From assembly GCF_035825295.1 (NCBI RefSeq), contig NZ_JAYMGI010000002.1, forward strand, positions 2,086,001 through 2,150,000: 64,000 nucleotides of DNA, given 5' to 3'. The number at the start of each line of letters is the position of its first letter. The first letter of the stretch is position 1. A model generated the notes under the pieces. The model did not search any database. It was not told the origin of the DNA and saw only the letters and a list, made by a program, of their open reading frames with translations. Positions 8,794 through 17,218 of the stretch are shown in pieces. The translations under genes were made by a program, and so were the position numbers. Origin of the DNA: Actinacidiphila sp. DG2A-62. GTDB lineage: Bacteria > Actinomycetota > Actinomycetes > Streptomycetales > Streptomycetaceae.

Positions 8794-10093
8794 AATCCGC
8801 GGCGTCCGGCGCCACGGGGGCCGGGGGTTCCGGCGCGGCCGGGGGCTGCTCCGGCACCGGGGGGATGGACGGGGCGGCCGGGGGCGGGGTGGGCCCGGCG
8901 GCGGCAGGCGCCACGGGGGCCGGGAGGATCGTCGGGGCGGCCGGGAGCGCGTCGGTGAGGAGGGCGGTGAGGCGGGTCAGCGCCGCGGTCGGCGTGAGGT
9001 GCGCGGTCGCGTAGTCGCGCGCGCGGGCCGCCACCGCCTCGTCCGCGGCCAGCGCCCGCACCGCCGCGCGCAGGGCCGCCGGGTCGCCGGGCGGCACGAC
9101 CGCGCCCGCCTTCGCCCGGTCGACCTCCCGCGCCGTGCCGCTGTCCGCGGCGACCGCCGCCACCACCGGTCGCCCGGCGGCGAAGTACGAGGTCAGCTCG
9201 GCCGGCACGGCGGCGTCGGTGACCGCCAGCACGTCCGCGGCCCCGAGCACGTCGGGGAACTCCTCGTCCGCCGCGGTCCGCGCGAAGTCGAGGTTGGGCA
9301 GCCCGCCGGACAGCGCCCGCAGCGCCTCCTTGCCCGCGCCCTCCCCCATCAGCACCACCCGCAGCGTCGGGTCCTGCCGCGCCGCCTCCACCAGCACCCG
9401 CTGCGCCGGCGTCAGCACGCCCGCGTAGAGCAGCACGGTCTGCCCCGGCCGCCAGCCGAGCAGCGCGCGCATCTGCTCGCGGGGGCGCGAAGGCCCGGGT
9501 ATCAGCGACCAGTTGGGCACCAGCCGGATGCGTTCGCGGGGCACGCCGAGCGCCGCGACGCCGTCGACCAGCGTCTCGTGGGTGACGCCGACCAGGGCCG
9601 CGCGGCGCAGCGCGTACCGCTCGACCGCGCGGGCCGCCGCGGACCGTACGCCGAGCAGGTTGCGCACCAGCGGGACGTAGGGCACGCCGGCCCGGGCGGC
9701 CAGCCGGGCGCCGGCCACGCCGGCGGCCAGGCTGGGCAGTTGCGCGGCCACCAGGTCCGGCGGTCCCATCTCGGGGACCCCGGCGAGCCCGCCGCGCAGC
9801 AGGGAGAGTTCGAACAGGGCGCGCCGGGGCAGGGTCTGACGGCTCGGCACCCGGTGGGCGCGCCGGTGCACGGTGACGCCGCCGCGCTGCTCGCGCGTGG
9901 TGCGCACGCCCGCGTACGCCGGGTCGAGCCGCCAGGCGGGGTAGTGCGGCATGCCGGTCAGGACGTGGACCTCGGCGCCCAGGGCCGCCCAGTGCTCGGC
10001 GATCTGCGTCGCGTACCGGCTGGTACCCGCCTGCTCGGGCGCGTAGTTGGTGGACACGAACAGCAGCCGCCGGTGCGCGACGGTTCCGGTCAC
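8792..10093 (-). CDS. GT-B glycosyltransferase (family 4-like)
   Basis: 433 residues. The N-terminal Rossmann half begins RRLLFVSTNYAPEQAGTSRY and contains HVLTGMPHYP. The C-terminal half has VRLVPNWSLI-like sequence, GVLTPAQRVLVEAAR, VLMGEGAGKEAL and the nucleotide-sugar site (VPAELTSYFAAGRPVVA). This is the layout of WbuB/PimB-like glycosyltransferases acting in the cytoplasm on lipid-linked sugars. GTG 10093 is preceded by GGAGGAGAAGGGGAG at suitable distance; longer in-frame extension is non-conserved. The last 60 residues are a Pro/Ala-rich tail. Its position opposite the sugar transferase suggests a shared polysaccharide. Confidence 0.8.
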   Translation of the reverse strand: MTGTVAHRRLLFVSTNYAPEQAGTSRYATQIAEHWAALGAEVHVLTGMPHYPAWRLDPAYAGVRTTREQRGGVTVHRRAHRVPSRQTLPRRALFELSLLRGGLAGVPEMGPPDLVAAQLPSLAAGVAGARLAARAGVPYVPLVRNLLGVRSAAARAVERYALRRAALVGVTHETLVDGVAALGVPRERIRLVPNWSLIPGPSRPREQMRALLGWRPGQTVLLYAGVLTPAQRVLVEAARQDPTLRVVLMGEGAGKEALRALSGGLPNLDFARTAADEEFPDVLGAADVLAVTDAAVPAELTSYFAAGRPVVAAVAADSGTAREVDRAKAGAVVPPGDPAALRAAVRALAADEAVAARARDYATAHLTPTAALTRLTALLTDALPAAPTILPAPVAPAAAGPTPPPAAPSIPPVPEQPPAAPEPPAPVAPDAAD

Positions 10094-10255
10094 GGAGCGC
10101 TCCCCTTCTCCTCCGGGTTCCCCGGGACCCTGCGGACCCGCCGATCCCCCGATGCGAACACGCGCAACCCTAGCGTTCAGCCGTACGAGCCATCCCGGTG
10201 CCGTGGACGCCGACCTGACCGGCAAATCGGTCAAAACACCTTAAAGTGATCGGCG

Positions 10256-11062
10256 ATGTCCGAGTCGATCTCCCGCCGCGACCTGTTCCGGGCGACGGCC
10301 TCCGGTGCGCTGCTCACCGGCTGCGCCGCGCCCTCCTCCCCCGCGCCCGGAGCCCCCGAGGAACCCGCGGCGACGCCCGCCGCCCCGGCGTCCGGGGCGC
10401 CCGCGTCCCGCGCACCCGCGACGGCGTCCCACCCGCCCGGCCCCGCGCCGCTGCCGCCCGGTCTGCCCGACCAGATCGAGCACGGCCCGGCCGACCGGCC
10501 GCTGGTCGCGCTGACCTTCCACGGCCAGGGCGACCCCGCGATGGCCGGCGAGCTGCTCGCCGAGGCCGAGCGGGCCGGCGCGCGGGTGACCGTGCTGGCC
10601 GTCGGGACCTGGCTCGACGCGTACCCGAGCGTGGCCCGACGGGTGCTGGACGGCGGCCACGAGCTGGGCAACCACACCCAGACGCACGGCGCGCTGGACG
10701 CGATGGACCGGGCGCGGGCCGCCGCCGAGATCGAGGACTGCGCCCGCCGGCTGGAGCGGCTGACCGGCTCGCGGGGGCGCTGGTTCCGGCCGTCGCGGAC
10801 CCGGCTGGCCACGCCGCTGGTCGTCGAGCTGGCCCGCCGGGCCGGCTACCCGCACCTGCTGTCGTACGACGTCGACCCGCTCGACTACACCGACCCCGGC
10901 CCGGCGGCCGTGCGGGCCGCGACGGCCCGGCAGGTGCGGGCCGGCTCGGTGGTCTCCCTGCACTTCGGGCACCGCGGCACCGTCGCCGCGCTGCCCGGGA
11001 TCCTCGACGACCTGCACCGCCGCGGCCTGCGCGCGGTCACGACCTCGGAGCTGCTGACCTGA
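10256..11062 (+). CDS. NodB-like polysaccharide deacetylase homologue, Tat lipoprotein, atypical motif 1
   Basis: 268 residues. The N-terminus SRRDLFRATASGALLTGC combines a twin-arginine motif with a lipobox, so it is exported folded and lipid-anchored. After a Pro/Ala linker comes the NodB fold: LGNHTQTHG gives the metal-binding H-x3-H, and GSVVSLHFG resembles the last catalytic motif. The usual TFDDG motif reads LTFHGQGDP, so the catalytic aspartate pair is lost, and the R-P-P-Y motif reads RPSRTR. It may be a non-catalytic or altered deacetylase. The TGA overlaps the ATG of the next gene. Confidence 0.75.
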   Translation: MSESISRRDLFRATASGALLTGCAAPSSPAPGAPEEPAATPAAPASGAPASRAPATASHPPGPAPLPPGLPDQIEHGPADRPLVALTFHGQGDPAMAGELLAEAERAGARVTVLAVGTWLDAYPSVARRVLDGGHELGNHTQTHGALDAMDRARAAAEIEDCARRLERLTGSRGRWFRPSRTRLATPLVVELARRAGYPHLLSYDVDPLDYTDPGPAAVRAATARQVRAGSVVSLHFGHRGTVAALPGILDDLHRRGLRAVTTSELLT

Positions 11063-12237
11063 TGCGCCGACTGCCGACCTCCGCCCGCGTCCTGCTCGTC
11101 GCCGCCGCCGCGGCCCTGGCCACCGCCGGCTGCGGCGGCCAGGCGCGGCACACCCCGCACCCGGCGACGAAGGCCGCCGCCGCGCCGGCCCGCCCCGCGG
11201 TCGCCCCCGGCCTGCCCGGGATGCCCGCGCCGCTGGACCCGCACGACCTGTACGCGGCCGACCGGCCGAACCGGCTCTCCCCGGTGGTCCGGGACTTCCC
11301 GTCGCGGGTGTACGTGCCCAACACGGAGTCCAACACCGTCTCGGTGATCGACCCGCGCACGTACAAGGTGATCGAGACCATCCCGGTCGGGCTGCAGCCG
11401 CAGCACGTGGTGCCGTCGTGGGACCTGAGAACGCTGTGGGTCAACAACGACGTCGGCAACTCGCTGACCCCGATCGACCCGGCCACCGGGAAGGCCGGGA
11501 AGACCGTGGACGTCCACGACCCGTACAACCTCTACTTCACCCCGGACGGGAAGTACGCGGTGGTGATGGCCTCCCTCGACCGGCAGCTGGTGTTCCGGGA
11601 CGCGCACACCATGGCGGTGCGCAAGGCCGTGCCGGTCAGCTGCTACGGCGTCAACCACGCCGACTTCTCCCCGGACGGGCGCTACTTCATCGTCTCCTGC
11701 GAGTTCTCCGGCGAGCTGCTGAAGGTCGACACCGCGAGGATGGAGGTGGTCGGGCAGCAGAAGCTGCCGTACGACGGCGCGATGCCGCAGGACGTGAAGA
11801 TCAGCCCCGACGGGAAGACCTGGTACATCGCCGACATGGTCGCCGACGGGGTGTGGGTGATGGACGGCGACAGGTTCTCCCGGCCGACCCTGCTGCGCAC
11901 CGGCAAGGGCGCGCACGGGCTGTACGTCTCGCGCGACTCGCGCACCCTGTACATCTCCAACCGCGAGGAGGGCTCGGTCTCGCTGCTGGACCTGGCGACC
12001 GGCCGGCTGACCGGCAAGTGGCACATCGACGGCGGCGGCAGCCCCGACATGGGCGGCGTCTCGGCGGACGGCAAGGTGCTGTGGCTGTCCGGGCGCTACG
12101 ACTCCGAGGTGTACGCCCTGGACACCGCGACCGGCCGCACGCTGGCCAAGATCCCGGTCGGCGCGGGCCCGCACGGCCTGTGCGTGTACCCCCAGCCGGG
12201 CCGCTACTCGCTGGGGCACACGGGCGTCTTCCGCTGA
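11062..12237 (+). CDS. YVTN-type beta-propeller lipoprotein
   Basis: 391 residues with a short signal peptide ending in the lipobox ATAGC (cysteine near residue 24). Then come repeated beta-propeller blades of the YVTN type: VYVPNTESNTVSVID, LWVNNDVGNSLTPIDPATG, YFTPDGKYAVV, ISPDGKTWYIADM, LYISNREEGSVSLLDLATG and VSADGKVLWLSGRYDSEVYAL. Such proteins are extracytoplasmic scaffolds; no enzymatic residues are recognised. The start overlaps the deacetylase stop by one base (TGATG), so the two surface lipoproteins form an operon and may act together on the envelope. Confidence 0.83.
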   Translation: MRRLPTSARVLLVAAAAALATAGCGGQARHTPHPATKAAAAPARPAVAPGLPGMPAPLDPHDLYAADRPNRLSPVVRDFPSRVYVPNTESNTVSVIDPRTYKVIETIPVGLQPQHVVPSWDLRTLWVNNDVGNSLTPIDPATGKAGKTVDVHDPYNLYFTPDGKYAVVMASLDRQLVFRDAHTMAVRKAVPVSCYGVNHADFSPDGRYFIVSCEFSGELLKVDTARMEVVGQQKLPYDGAMPQDVKISPDGKTWYIADMVADGVWVMDGDRFSRPTLLRTGKGAHGLYVSRDSRTLYISNREEGSVSLLDLATGRLTGKWHIDGGGSPDMGGVSADGKVLWLSGRYDSEVYALDTATGRTLAKIPVGAGPHGLCVYPQPGRYSLGHTGVFR

Positions 12238-12331
12238 AGCCGCGCCCCCGGCGCGCGGGGCCCGAGCCGCCGCCGGCCCCGCGCCTGCCGCGTCGGGACC
12301 CGTCCCGAGCCGCCCGTGCTGTGCTGAGCGG

Positions 12332-13138
12332 ATGGACGCGGAGGTGTACGGGCGGGTGTGCAGCCGGCACCCGGTGTCGCACAGGGCATGGAGCAGGCTC
12401 CTGGCGGGACCGGTGGCGCTGGGGGGCGCGGCGTCCGTCGCCGAGGTGGTGCTGGCCCTGACGCGGCCCGACATGCTGCTGCCCGGTTCCGGGTGGATCG
12501 GGCCGGGGGGCGCGGGCGGTCCGCTCACCGCCGTGTGGATGCTGACGCTGGGGCCCGCCGCGGTGCTGATGGCGGCGATGCTGCGCTGGCTGCCGCGCGG
12601 ATACCTCGACGTCCGCGAGCGCGGCCTGGTGTGGGGGACCGCCTGGCGGGCCCGGGGCCGCCGGTGGGAGGACGTCCGGGCGCTGGACGTGCGGCGCGGG
12701 ACGGTGTTCACCGCTCCTTCGCCGACGCCGACGGGCCTGTACTACCGCTGCACCGTCGTCTTCGCCGACGGCAGCCGGGTGACCTTCCGCGACAACACCG
12801 CCGGGTACGCGGCGCTGGAGAAGCAGCTGTGGCGGCGGTGCCCCGCGGCGGTCGGGCTGCCGCCGGAACAGCAGCGGTGGCGGCGGTGGCGGTGGGCCTG
12901 GCCGGCCGGCGCGCTCCTGCTGCTGGCCGCCGACGCCGCGGCGTGGCGGTACGTGTCCAGCGCCCCGGCCGAACGCGAGGTCCGCGAGGAGGGCCGCACC
13001 CGGCTGGTCCAGAACATCAGCGACGGCCGACTCGTGGCGATCAGCACCGGCATGCTGATCGTGCTGGCCCTCGCCCTGGTCTGCCTGTTCGTCACCTTGT
13101 GGCACCTGTGGGGCCCGACGTCCGGTGACCGCGGCTGA
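12332..13138 (+). CDS. Hypothetical membrane protein with PH-like central domain
   Basis: 268 residues. Two N-terminal hydrophobic stretches (about 25-45 and 65-85) are followed by a soluble strand-rich segment (YLDVRERGLVWGTAWRARGRRWEDVRALDVRRG, broken here by description) that resembles bacterial PH-like membrane proteins, then a Trp/Arg patch and two further hydrophobic helices near 190-205 and 235-258. No catalytic motif is visible and I do not recognise a named family. It lies between the lipoprotein operon and a convergent hydrolase with no obvious link to either. Confidence 0.6.
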   Translation: MDAEVYGRVCSRHPVSHRAWSRLLAGPVALGGAASVAEVVLALTRPDMLLPGSGWIGPGGAGGPLTAVWMLTLGPAAVLMAAMLRWLPRGYLDVRERGLVWGTAWRARGRRWEDVRALDVRRGTVFTAPSPTPTGLYYRCTVVFADGSRVTFRDNTAGYAALEKQLWRRCPAAVGLPPEQQRWRRWRWAWPAGALLLLAADAAAWRYVSSAPAEREVREEGRTRLVQNISDGRLVAISTGMLIVLALALVCLFVTLWHLWGPTSGDRG

Positions 13139-13198
13139 GCGCCCGCCGCGCGGCCGCGTACCCGCGTGACCCGCCCGGCCCCCTGGCCTGGCCGGCCC

Positions 13199-14413
13199 CT
13201 ACCCGGCCTTCGCGGCGCGGGCCAGGCGGGTCGCCGCGGCGGCGCGGGGGGCGTTGCCCACGCGCCAGCTGCGGCAGGGGTGGACGGCGTTGGCGAGCAG
13301 GACGAGGAAGGCGCCGCCGGCCGGGTCGAGGACCAGGCTCGTACCGGTGAAGCCGGTGTGGCCGACCGCGCCGCGGCCGGCCAACTCGCCCATGAACCAC
13401 GGCTGGTCGGCCTCGAAGCCGAGCGGGCGGCGCACCCCGTCGGGGTCGGGCACGCCGCCGAGCAGCAGGTCGACGGAGGCGGGCGAGAGCACGCCGGCGC
13501 CGCCGTCCAGCAGGGCGCGGGCGAACAGCGCCAGGTCCCAGGCGGTGGAGAACAGCCCGGTGTGGCCGGCGACGCCGCCCATCGCGTACGCGTTCTCGTC
13601 GTGCACCTCGCCGTGCACCATGCCCCGGTCGAGCTTGGCCCAGGGCCTGCGCTGGTCCTCGGTGGCGGCGATCCGCGGGCGCCAGGCGGCGGGCGGGGCG
13701 AAGCGGGTGTCGGCCATGCCGAGCGGGCCGGTGACGCCCTCGGCGATCAGCCGGTCCAGCGGCCGGCCGGTGAGCTGCTCCAGGACGGTCTGCAGGTGCA
13801 GCAGGTTGAGGTCGGAGTAGCAGCGGGCCGCGCCCGGCGGGGTCAACGGCTGCTCGGCGGCGAGCGCCGCGGCGCGCGCGGCGGCGTCCGGCAGCTCGTA
13901 CAGCGGCAGCTCGGGCCGCAGCCCGGAGGTGTGGGTGAGCAGGTGGCGCGCGGTGATGCCGTGCTCGGCCGCGGCGGTCAGCGCGGGCGCGTAGCGGGCG
14001 ATCGGGGCGTCGAGGTCCAGCGCGCCGCGTTCGATCTCGCGGACCGCGGCGACGGCGGTGAAGAGCTTGGTCAGCGAGGCGAGGTCGAAGACGGTGTCGG
14101 CGCGCATCGGCACCCGCGCGTCCCCGGGCAGTTCCACGCCGCGGTCGGCGTCCTCGTCGTAGCGGGCGTACCGGACGGCCCAGCCGAGCGGCTCGTGCAG
14201 TGCGACGGTCCGGCCGCGGCCGGCCAGCACGACCGCGCCGGCGCACCACGGATGCGCCGCGACCTCCGGGCCAGCCTCGGCGGTCCGCGGGCCCGGCGCC
14301 GCGGTCCCCGGCGCGGCGGACAGGTGCCCGGCCAGTTCGGGGACGAGCCGGCGCAGCTCGTCGGAGTCGAGCCCCGCCTCACGGCAGGTACCTCTCGACA
14401 GCGGCGGGGCCAT
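13199..14413 (-). CDS. Beta-lactamase-fold serine hydrolase (class C / DD-peptidase-like)
   Basis: 404 residues. The SxxK nucleophile motif is SLTK, the second motif reads YSD (CYSDLNLLHLQ) and the KTG-equivalent is HTG (VGHTGFTGTS), as in penicillin-binding-protein-like esterases and D-aminopeptidases. No signal peptide is seen, so it is probably cytoplasmic. The ATG lies 35 bases inside the upstream small gene; no better in-frame start follows. The substrate is unknown; an esterase or peptide-trimming role are both possible. Confidence 0.82.
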   Translation of the reverse strand: MAPPLSRGTCREAGLDSDELRRLVPELAGHLSAAPGTAAPGPRTAEAGPEVAAHPWCAGAVVLAGRGRTVALHEPLGWAVRYARYDEDADRGVELPGDARVPMRADTVFDLASLTKLFTAVAAVREIERGALDLDAPIARYAPALTAAAEHGITARHLLTHTSGLRPELPLYELPDAAARAAALAAEQPLTPPGAARCYSDLNLLHLQTVLEQLTGRPLDRLIAEGVTGPLGMADTRFAPPAAWRPRIAATEDQRRPWAKLDRGMVHGEVHDENAYAMGGVAGHTGLFSTAWDLALFARALLDGGAGVLSPASVDLLLGGVPDPDGVRRPLGFEADQPWFMGELAGRGAVGHTGFTGTSLVLDPAGGAFLVLLANAVHPCRSWRVGNAPRAAAATRLARAAKAG

Positions 14414-14600
14414 CTTCCTCCAGTGCTCTGCGGGCCTGCTCGATCAGCTCCGGGGTGCAGTCCCGGCCGGAGGCCATCACCAGGTCCTCCGGGTCCACCG
14501 TGTGCTCGGACCCCGTGTGCAGTGTGCTGTCTGCCGCCTTGAACGCCCAGGTGCGCTCGTCGGCGCGCTCCTCGGTGCGTTCGTCCGGAACGTCGGACAT
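14379..14600 (-). CDS. Small acidic conserved-type hypothetical protein
   Basis: 73 residues, rich in Asp/Glu, without membrane segments, ending in a helical stretch (PELIEQARRALEEDGPAAV). A GGGAGG-type ribosome site precedes the ATG. It sits between the exporter and the hydrolase genes in the same direction, overlapping the hydrolase start by 35 bases. Codon third positions are strongly G/C and the overlap implies coupled translation, so it is likely real. No family is recognised. Confidence 0.6.
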   Translation of the reverse strand: MSDVPDERTEERADERTWAFKAADSTLHTGSEHTVDPEDLVMASGRDCTPELIEQARRALEEDGPAAVERYLP

Positions 14601-14622
14601 CGCTTCCTCCCAGGGGGTGACC

Positions 14623-15954
14623 CTACGGTCCCTCCACCGTACGCCGCCCGCGCAGGCACAGCCCGACGAAGGCCGCGCAGGCGACCGTGACGCAGCCGAG
14701 CTGCGTGACCGCCATCGGCACGGCGGTGCCGTCGCCGGCGATCCCGCCGAGCGGCGAGAGGACCGCGCCGATCAGGAAGGACGACGTGCCGATCAGCGCG
14801 GACGCGGAGCCCGCCGCGCGCTTGGTGCGCAGCAGCGCCTGGGTGTTGGTGGTGGGCAGCACCAGGCCCATCGCGGACATCAGCACGAACAGCCCGGCGG
14901 CGATCTCGGGCAGCGTGGCCCGCCCGAAGACGCCGGTGGTCAGCAGCACCAGCGCGACGGAGGCGGCGGTGATCAGCGCCAGGCCGACCGCCAGCACCTT
15001 GTCCATGTCCACCCGGCCGACCAGCACCTTGCCGCCCAGCTGGCCGACGCCGACGAGGCCGATCGAGTTCAGGCCGAACAGCAGGCTGAAGGTCTGCGCG
15101 GAGGCGCCGTAGATGTCCTGGACCACGAACGACGACGCGGACACATAGGTGAACAGCGCCGCGAAGGCGAAGCTGCCGGCGATGACGTAGCCGGTGAACA
15201 CCCGGTCGGCGAGCAGCCGGCGCATCGATCCGAAGGTGCCGGCCAGCTCGCCGCCGTGCCGGTCCTCCGGCGGCAGCGTCTCGTCGAGCCGCCGCCACAC
15301 CACGAGGGTGAGCAGCACCCCGATGACCGTGCAGACGACGAAGACGCCGCGCCAGTCGGTCAGCCGCAGGATCTGGCCGCCGATGACCGGCGCGACGATC
15401 GGCGCGACGCCGGATATCAGCATCAGCGTGGAGAAGAAGCGGGCCATCTCCACGCCGTCGTACAGGTCGCGCACGACCGCGCGGGAGATCACGATGCCGG
15501 CGGCGCCGGCCAGGCCCTGCACCAGCCGGAAGCCGATCAGCAGCCCGGCGGTGGGCGCGAACGCGCAGATCGCGGTGGCCAGCACGTAGATCGCCATGCC
15601 GGCCAGCAGCGGCCGGCGCTGGCCCCACCGGTCGCTGAGCGGGCCGACCACGAGCTGCCCGAGCGCCATGCCGGCCAGGCACGCGGTCAGGGTGAGCTGC
15701 ACGGTGGCCGAGGGCGCGTGCAGCGCGTCGGTGACCTGCGGCAGCGCGGGCAGGTACATGTCCATCGACAGCGGCGGCAGGGCGGTCAGGCCGCCGAGCA
15801 CGAGGGTGACGAGCAGGCCGGTGCGGCGGGCGGCCGCGCGGCGGACCTCGGCGGAGGGGGCGACGGCCGGGGTCCGGGTGGGTGAGGGGATCGGGGTGGG
15901 GGTCTCGTACGCGGGGGTCGTCGGCCCGGCGTCCTGCACGGCGGCACGCTCCAT
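14623..15954 (-). CDS. Bcr/CflA-family multidrug efflux MFS transporter
   Basis: 443 residues with 12 predicted membrane helices. DMYLPALPQV near the end of helix 1 and GPLSDRWGQRRPLLAG (loop 2-3) are characteristic of the Bcr/CflA drug-H+ antiporter branch. The first 45 residues are a Pro/Thr-rich cytoplasmic extension. It is divergent from the Gfo/Idh/MocA gene with about 75 bases between starts. The export substrate cannot be told from sequence. Confidence 0.88.
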   Translation of the reverse strand: MERAAVQDAGPTTPAYETPTPIPSPTRTPAVAPSAEVRRAAARRTGLLVTLVLGGLTALPPLSMDMYLPALPQVTDALHAPSATVQLTLTACLAGMALGQLVVGPLSDRWGQRRPLLAGMAIYVLATAICAFAPTAGLLIGFRLVQGLAGAAGIVISRAVVRDLYDGVEMARFFSTLMLISGVAPIVAPVIGGQILRLTDWRGVFVVCTVIGVLLTLVVWRRLDETLPPEDRHGGELAGTFGSMRRLLADRVFTGYVIAGSFAFAALFTYVSASSFVVQDIYGASAQTFSLLFGLNSIGLVGVGQLGGKVLVGRVDMDKVLAVGLALITAASVALVLLTTGVFGRATLPEIAAGLFVLMSAMGLVLPTTNTQALLRTKRAAGSASALIGTSSFLIGAVLSPLGGIAGDGTAVPMAVTQLGCVTVACAAFVGLCLRGRRTVEGP

Positions 15955-16030
15955 CGGGGGGTAGGTGAACCGCCGCCTATTCTTTCATCCTGCACCGACC
16001 CACCGACACCGAATACGAGGGCTGCTGGCG

Positions 16031-17218
16031 ATGACGCGCGACACATCCGTACCGAAGATCCGGTGGGGCGTCCTGGCGACCGGCGGCATCGCCGCGACCT
16101 TCACCGAGGCACTGCGGTCGCTCCCGGACGCGGAGGTGGTCGCGGTCGGCTCGCGCAGCCCGGAGGGCGCGAAAGCGTTCGCCGAGCGGCACGGCATCCC
16201 GCGCGCGCACGGCAGTTGGGCGGAGCTGGCCGCGGACCCGGAGGTCGACGTGGTCTACGTGGCGACGCCGCACTCCGCGCACCGGGCCGCCGCCGGGCTG
16301 TGCCTGGAGGCGGGCAAGCCGGTGCTGTGCGAGAAGGCGTTCACCATCAACGAGCGCGAGGCCCGCGAGCTGGTCGAACTCGCCCAGGAGCGCGGCCTGT
16401 TCCTGATGGAGGCCATGTGGACGTACTGCAACCCGCTGATCCGCAACCTGGTCGCGCTGGTCGCCGACGGCGTGATCGGCGAGGTCCGGCAGGTCTCCGC
16501 GCACTTCGGCTTCCCCGGCGACTTCGAGCCGGGGCACCGGATGCGCGACCCGAGGCAGGGCGGCGGCGCGCTGCTGGACCTCGGCGTCTACCCGGTAGCG
16601 TTCGCGCAGCTGCTGCTCGGCGAGCCGGACGAGGTCCAGGCGTGGGCGCACCTGACCCCGGAGCGGGTCGACGACACCACCGGCATCGTGCTCGGCTGGC
16701 ACGGCGGCGCGGTCGCCGCGCTCTCCTGCACGTTCGCTGCGGACACCGGCGCGCCCGCCTCGGTCGCCGGGACCGCGGGCCGCATCGACATCCCGGACGG
16801 CTTCTTCAACGCCGACCGCTTCACCGTCCACCGGCCGGGCGAGGCCCCGCGCACCGTGCGGCTGGCCGACGTCAGCGACGACCACGACCGCGGCACGATG
16901 CGCCACGAGGCCGCGGAGGTCATGCGCTGCCTGCGCGCGGGCGAGACCCAGTCCCCGCTGGTCCCGCTGGAGGGTTCGCTGGCGGTGATGCGGACGCTGG
17001 ACCGGATCCGCGACAGGATCGGCGTGACCTACCCGGGCGTGGACTCAGCCGGCGGCGGGCGCGGCGTGGGCGTGGGCGTGGGCGGTCTCCGCGGGCGCCG
17101 CGGGTGCCGTGTGCGGGCGGCGGGCCGGCGCCGTGTGTGGGCGGCCGGCGGGCGCCGCGGGTGGGCGGTCCGCGCCGGAACAACGTGCGGTCGGCGGAAG
17201 TTGAGGCGGGCATGGTGA
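16031..17218 (+). CDS. Gfo/Idh/MocA-family NAD(P)-dependent sugar oxidoreductase
   Basis: 395 residues. The N-terminal Rossmann fold starts IRWGVLATGGIAATFTEAL, VVYVATPHSAH follows, and the conserved EK dipeptide appears in GKPVLCEKAF. The C-terminal alpha/beta domain carries GGGALLDLGVYPV. Similar enzymes oxidise sugar or inositol hydroxyls, or act as trans-dihydrodiol dehydrogenases. The ATG at 16031 was chosen to place the fold near the N-terminus. The conserved domain ends near DRIGVTYPG; about 50 further residues are Gly- then Arg-rich and run into the next gene, suggesting the original stop was lost. Confidence 0.85.
   Translation: MTRDTSVPKIRWGVLATGGIAATFTEALRSLPDAEVVAVGSRSPEGAKAFAERHGIPRAHGSWAELAADPEVDVVYVATPHSAHRAAAGLCLEAGKPVLCEKAFTINEREARELVELAQERGLFLMEAMWTYCNPLIRNLVALVADGVIGEVRQVSAHFGFPGDFEPGHRMRDPRQGGGALLDLGVYPVAFAQLLLGEPDEVQAWAHLTPERVDDTTGIVLGWHGGAVAALSCTFAADTGAPASVAGTAGRIDIPDGFFNADRFTVHRPGEAPRTVRLADVSDDHDRGTMRHEAAEVMRCLRAGETQSPLVPLEGSLAVMRTLDRIRDRIGVTYPGVDSAGGGRGVGVGVGGLRGRRGCRVRAAGRRRVWAAGGRRGWAVRAGTTCGRRKLRRAW

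Noticed and set aside
9135..9428. Short plus-strand frame within the glycosyltransferase
   Set aside because: It is a composition-driven shadow without a ribosome site.
6498..10093. A full exopolysaccharide biosynthesis locus
   Set aside because: Only an initiating transferase and one glycosyltransferase are present; no flippase, polymerase or chain-length genes are seen.
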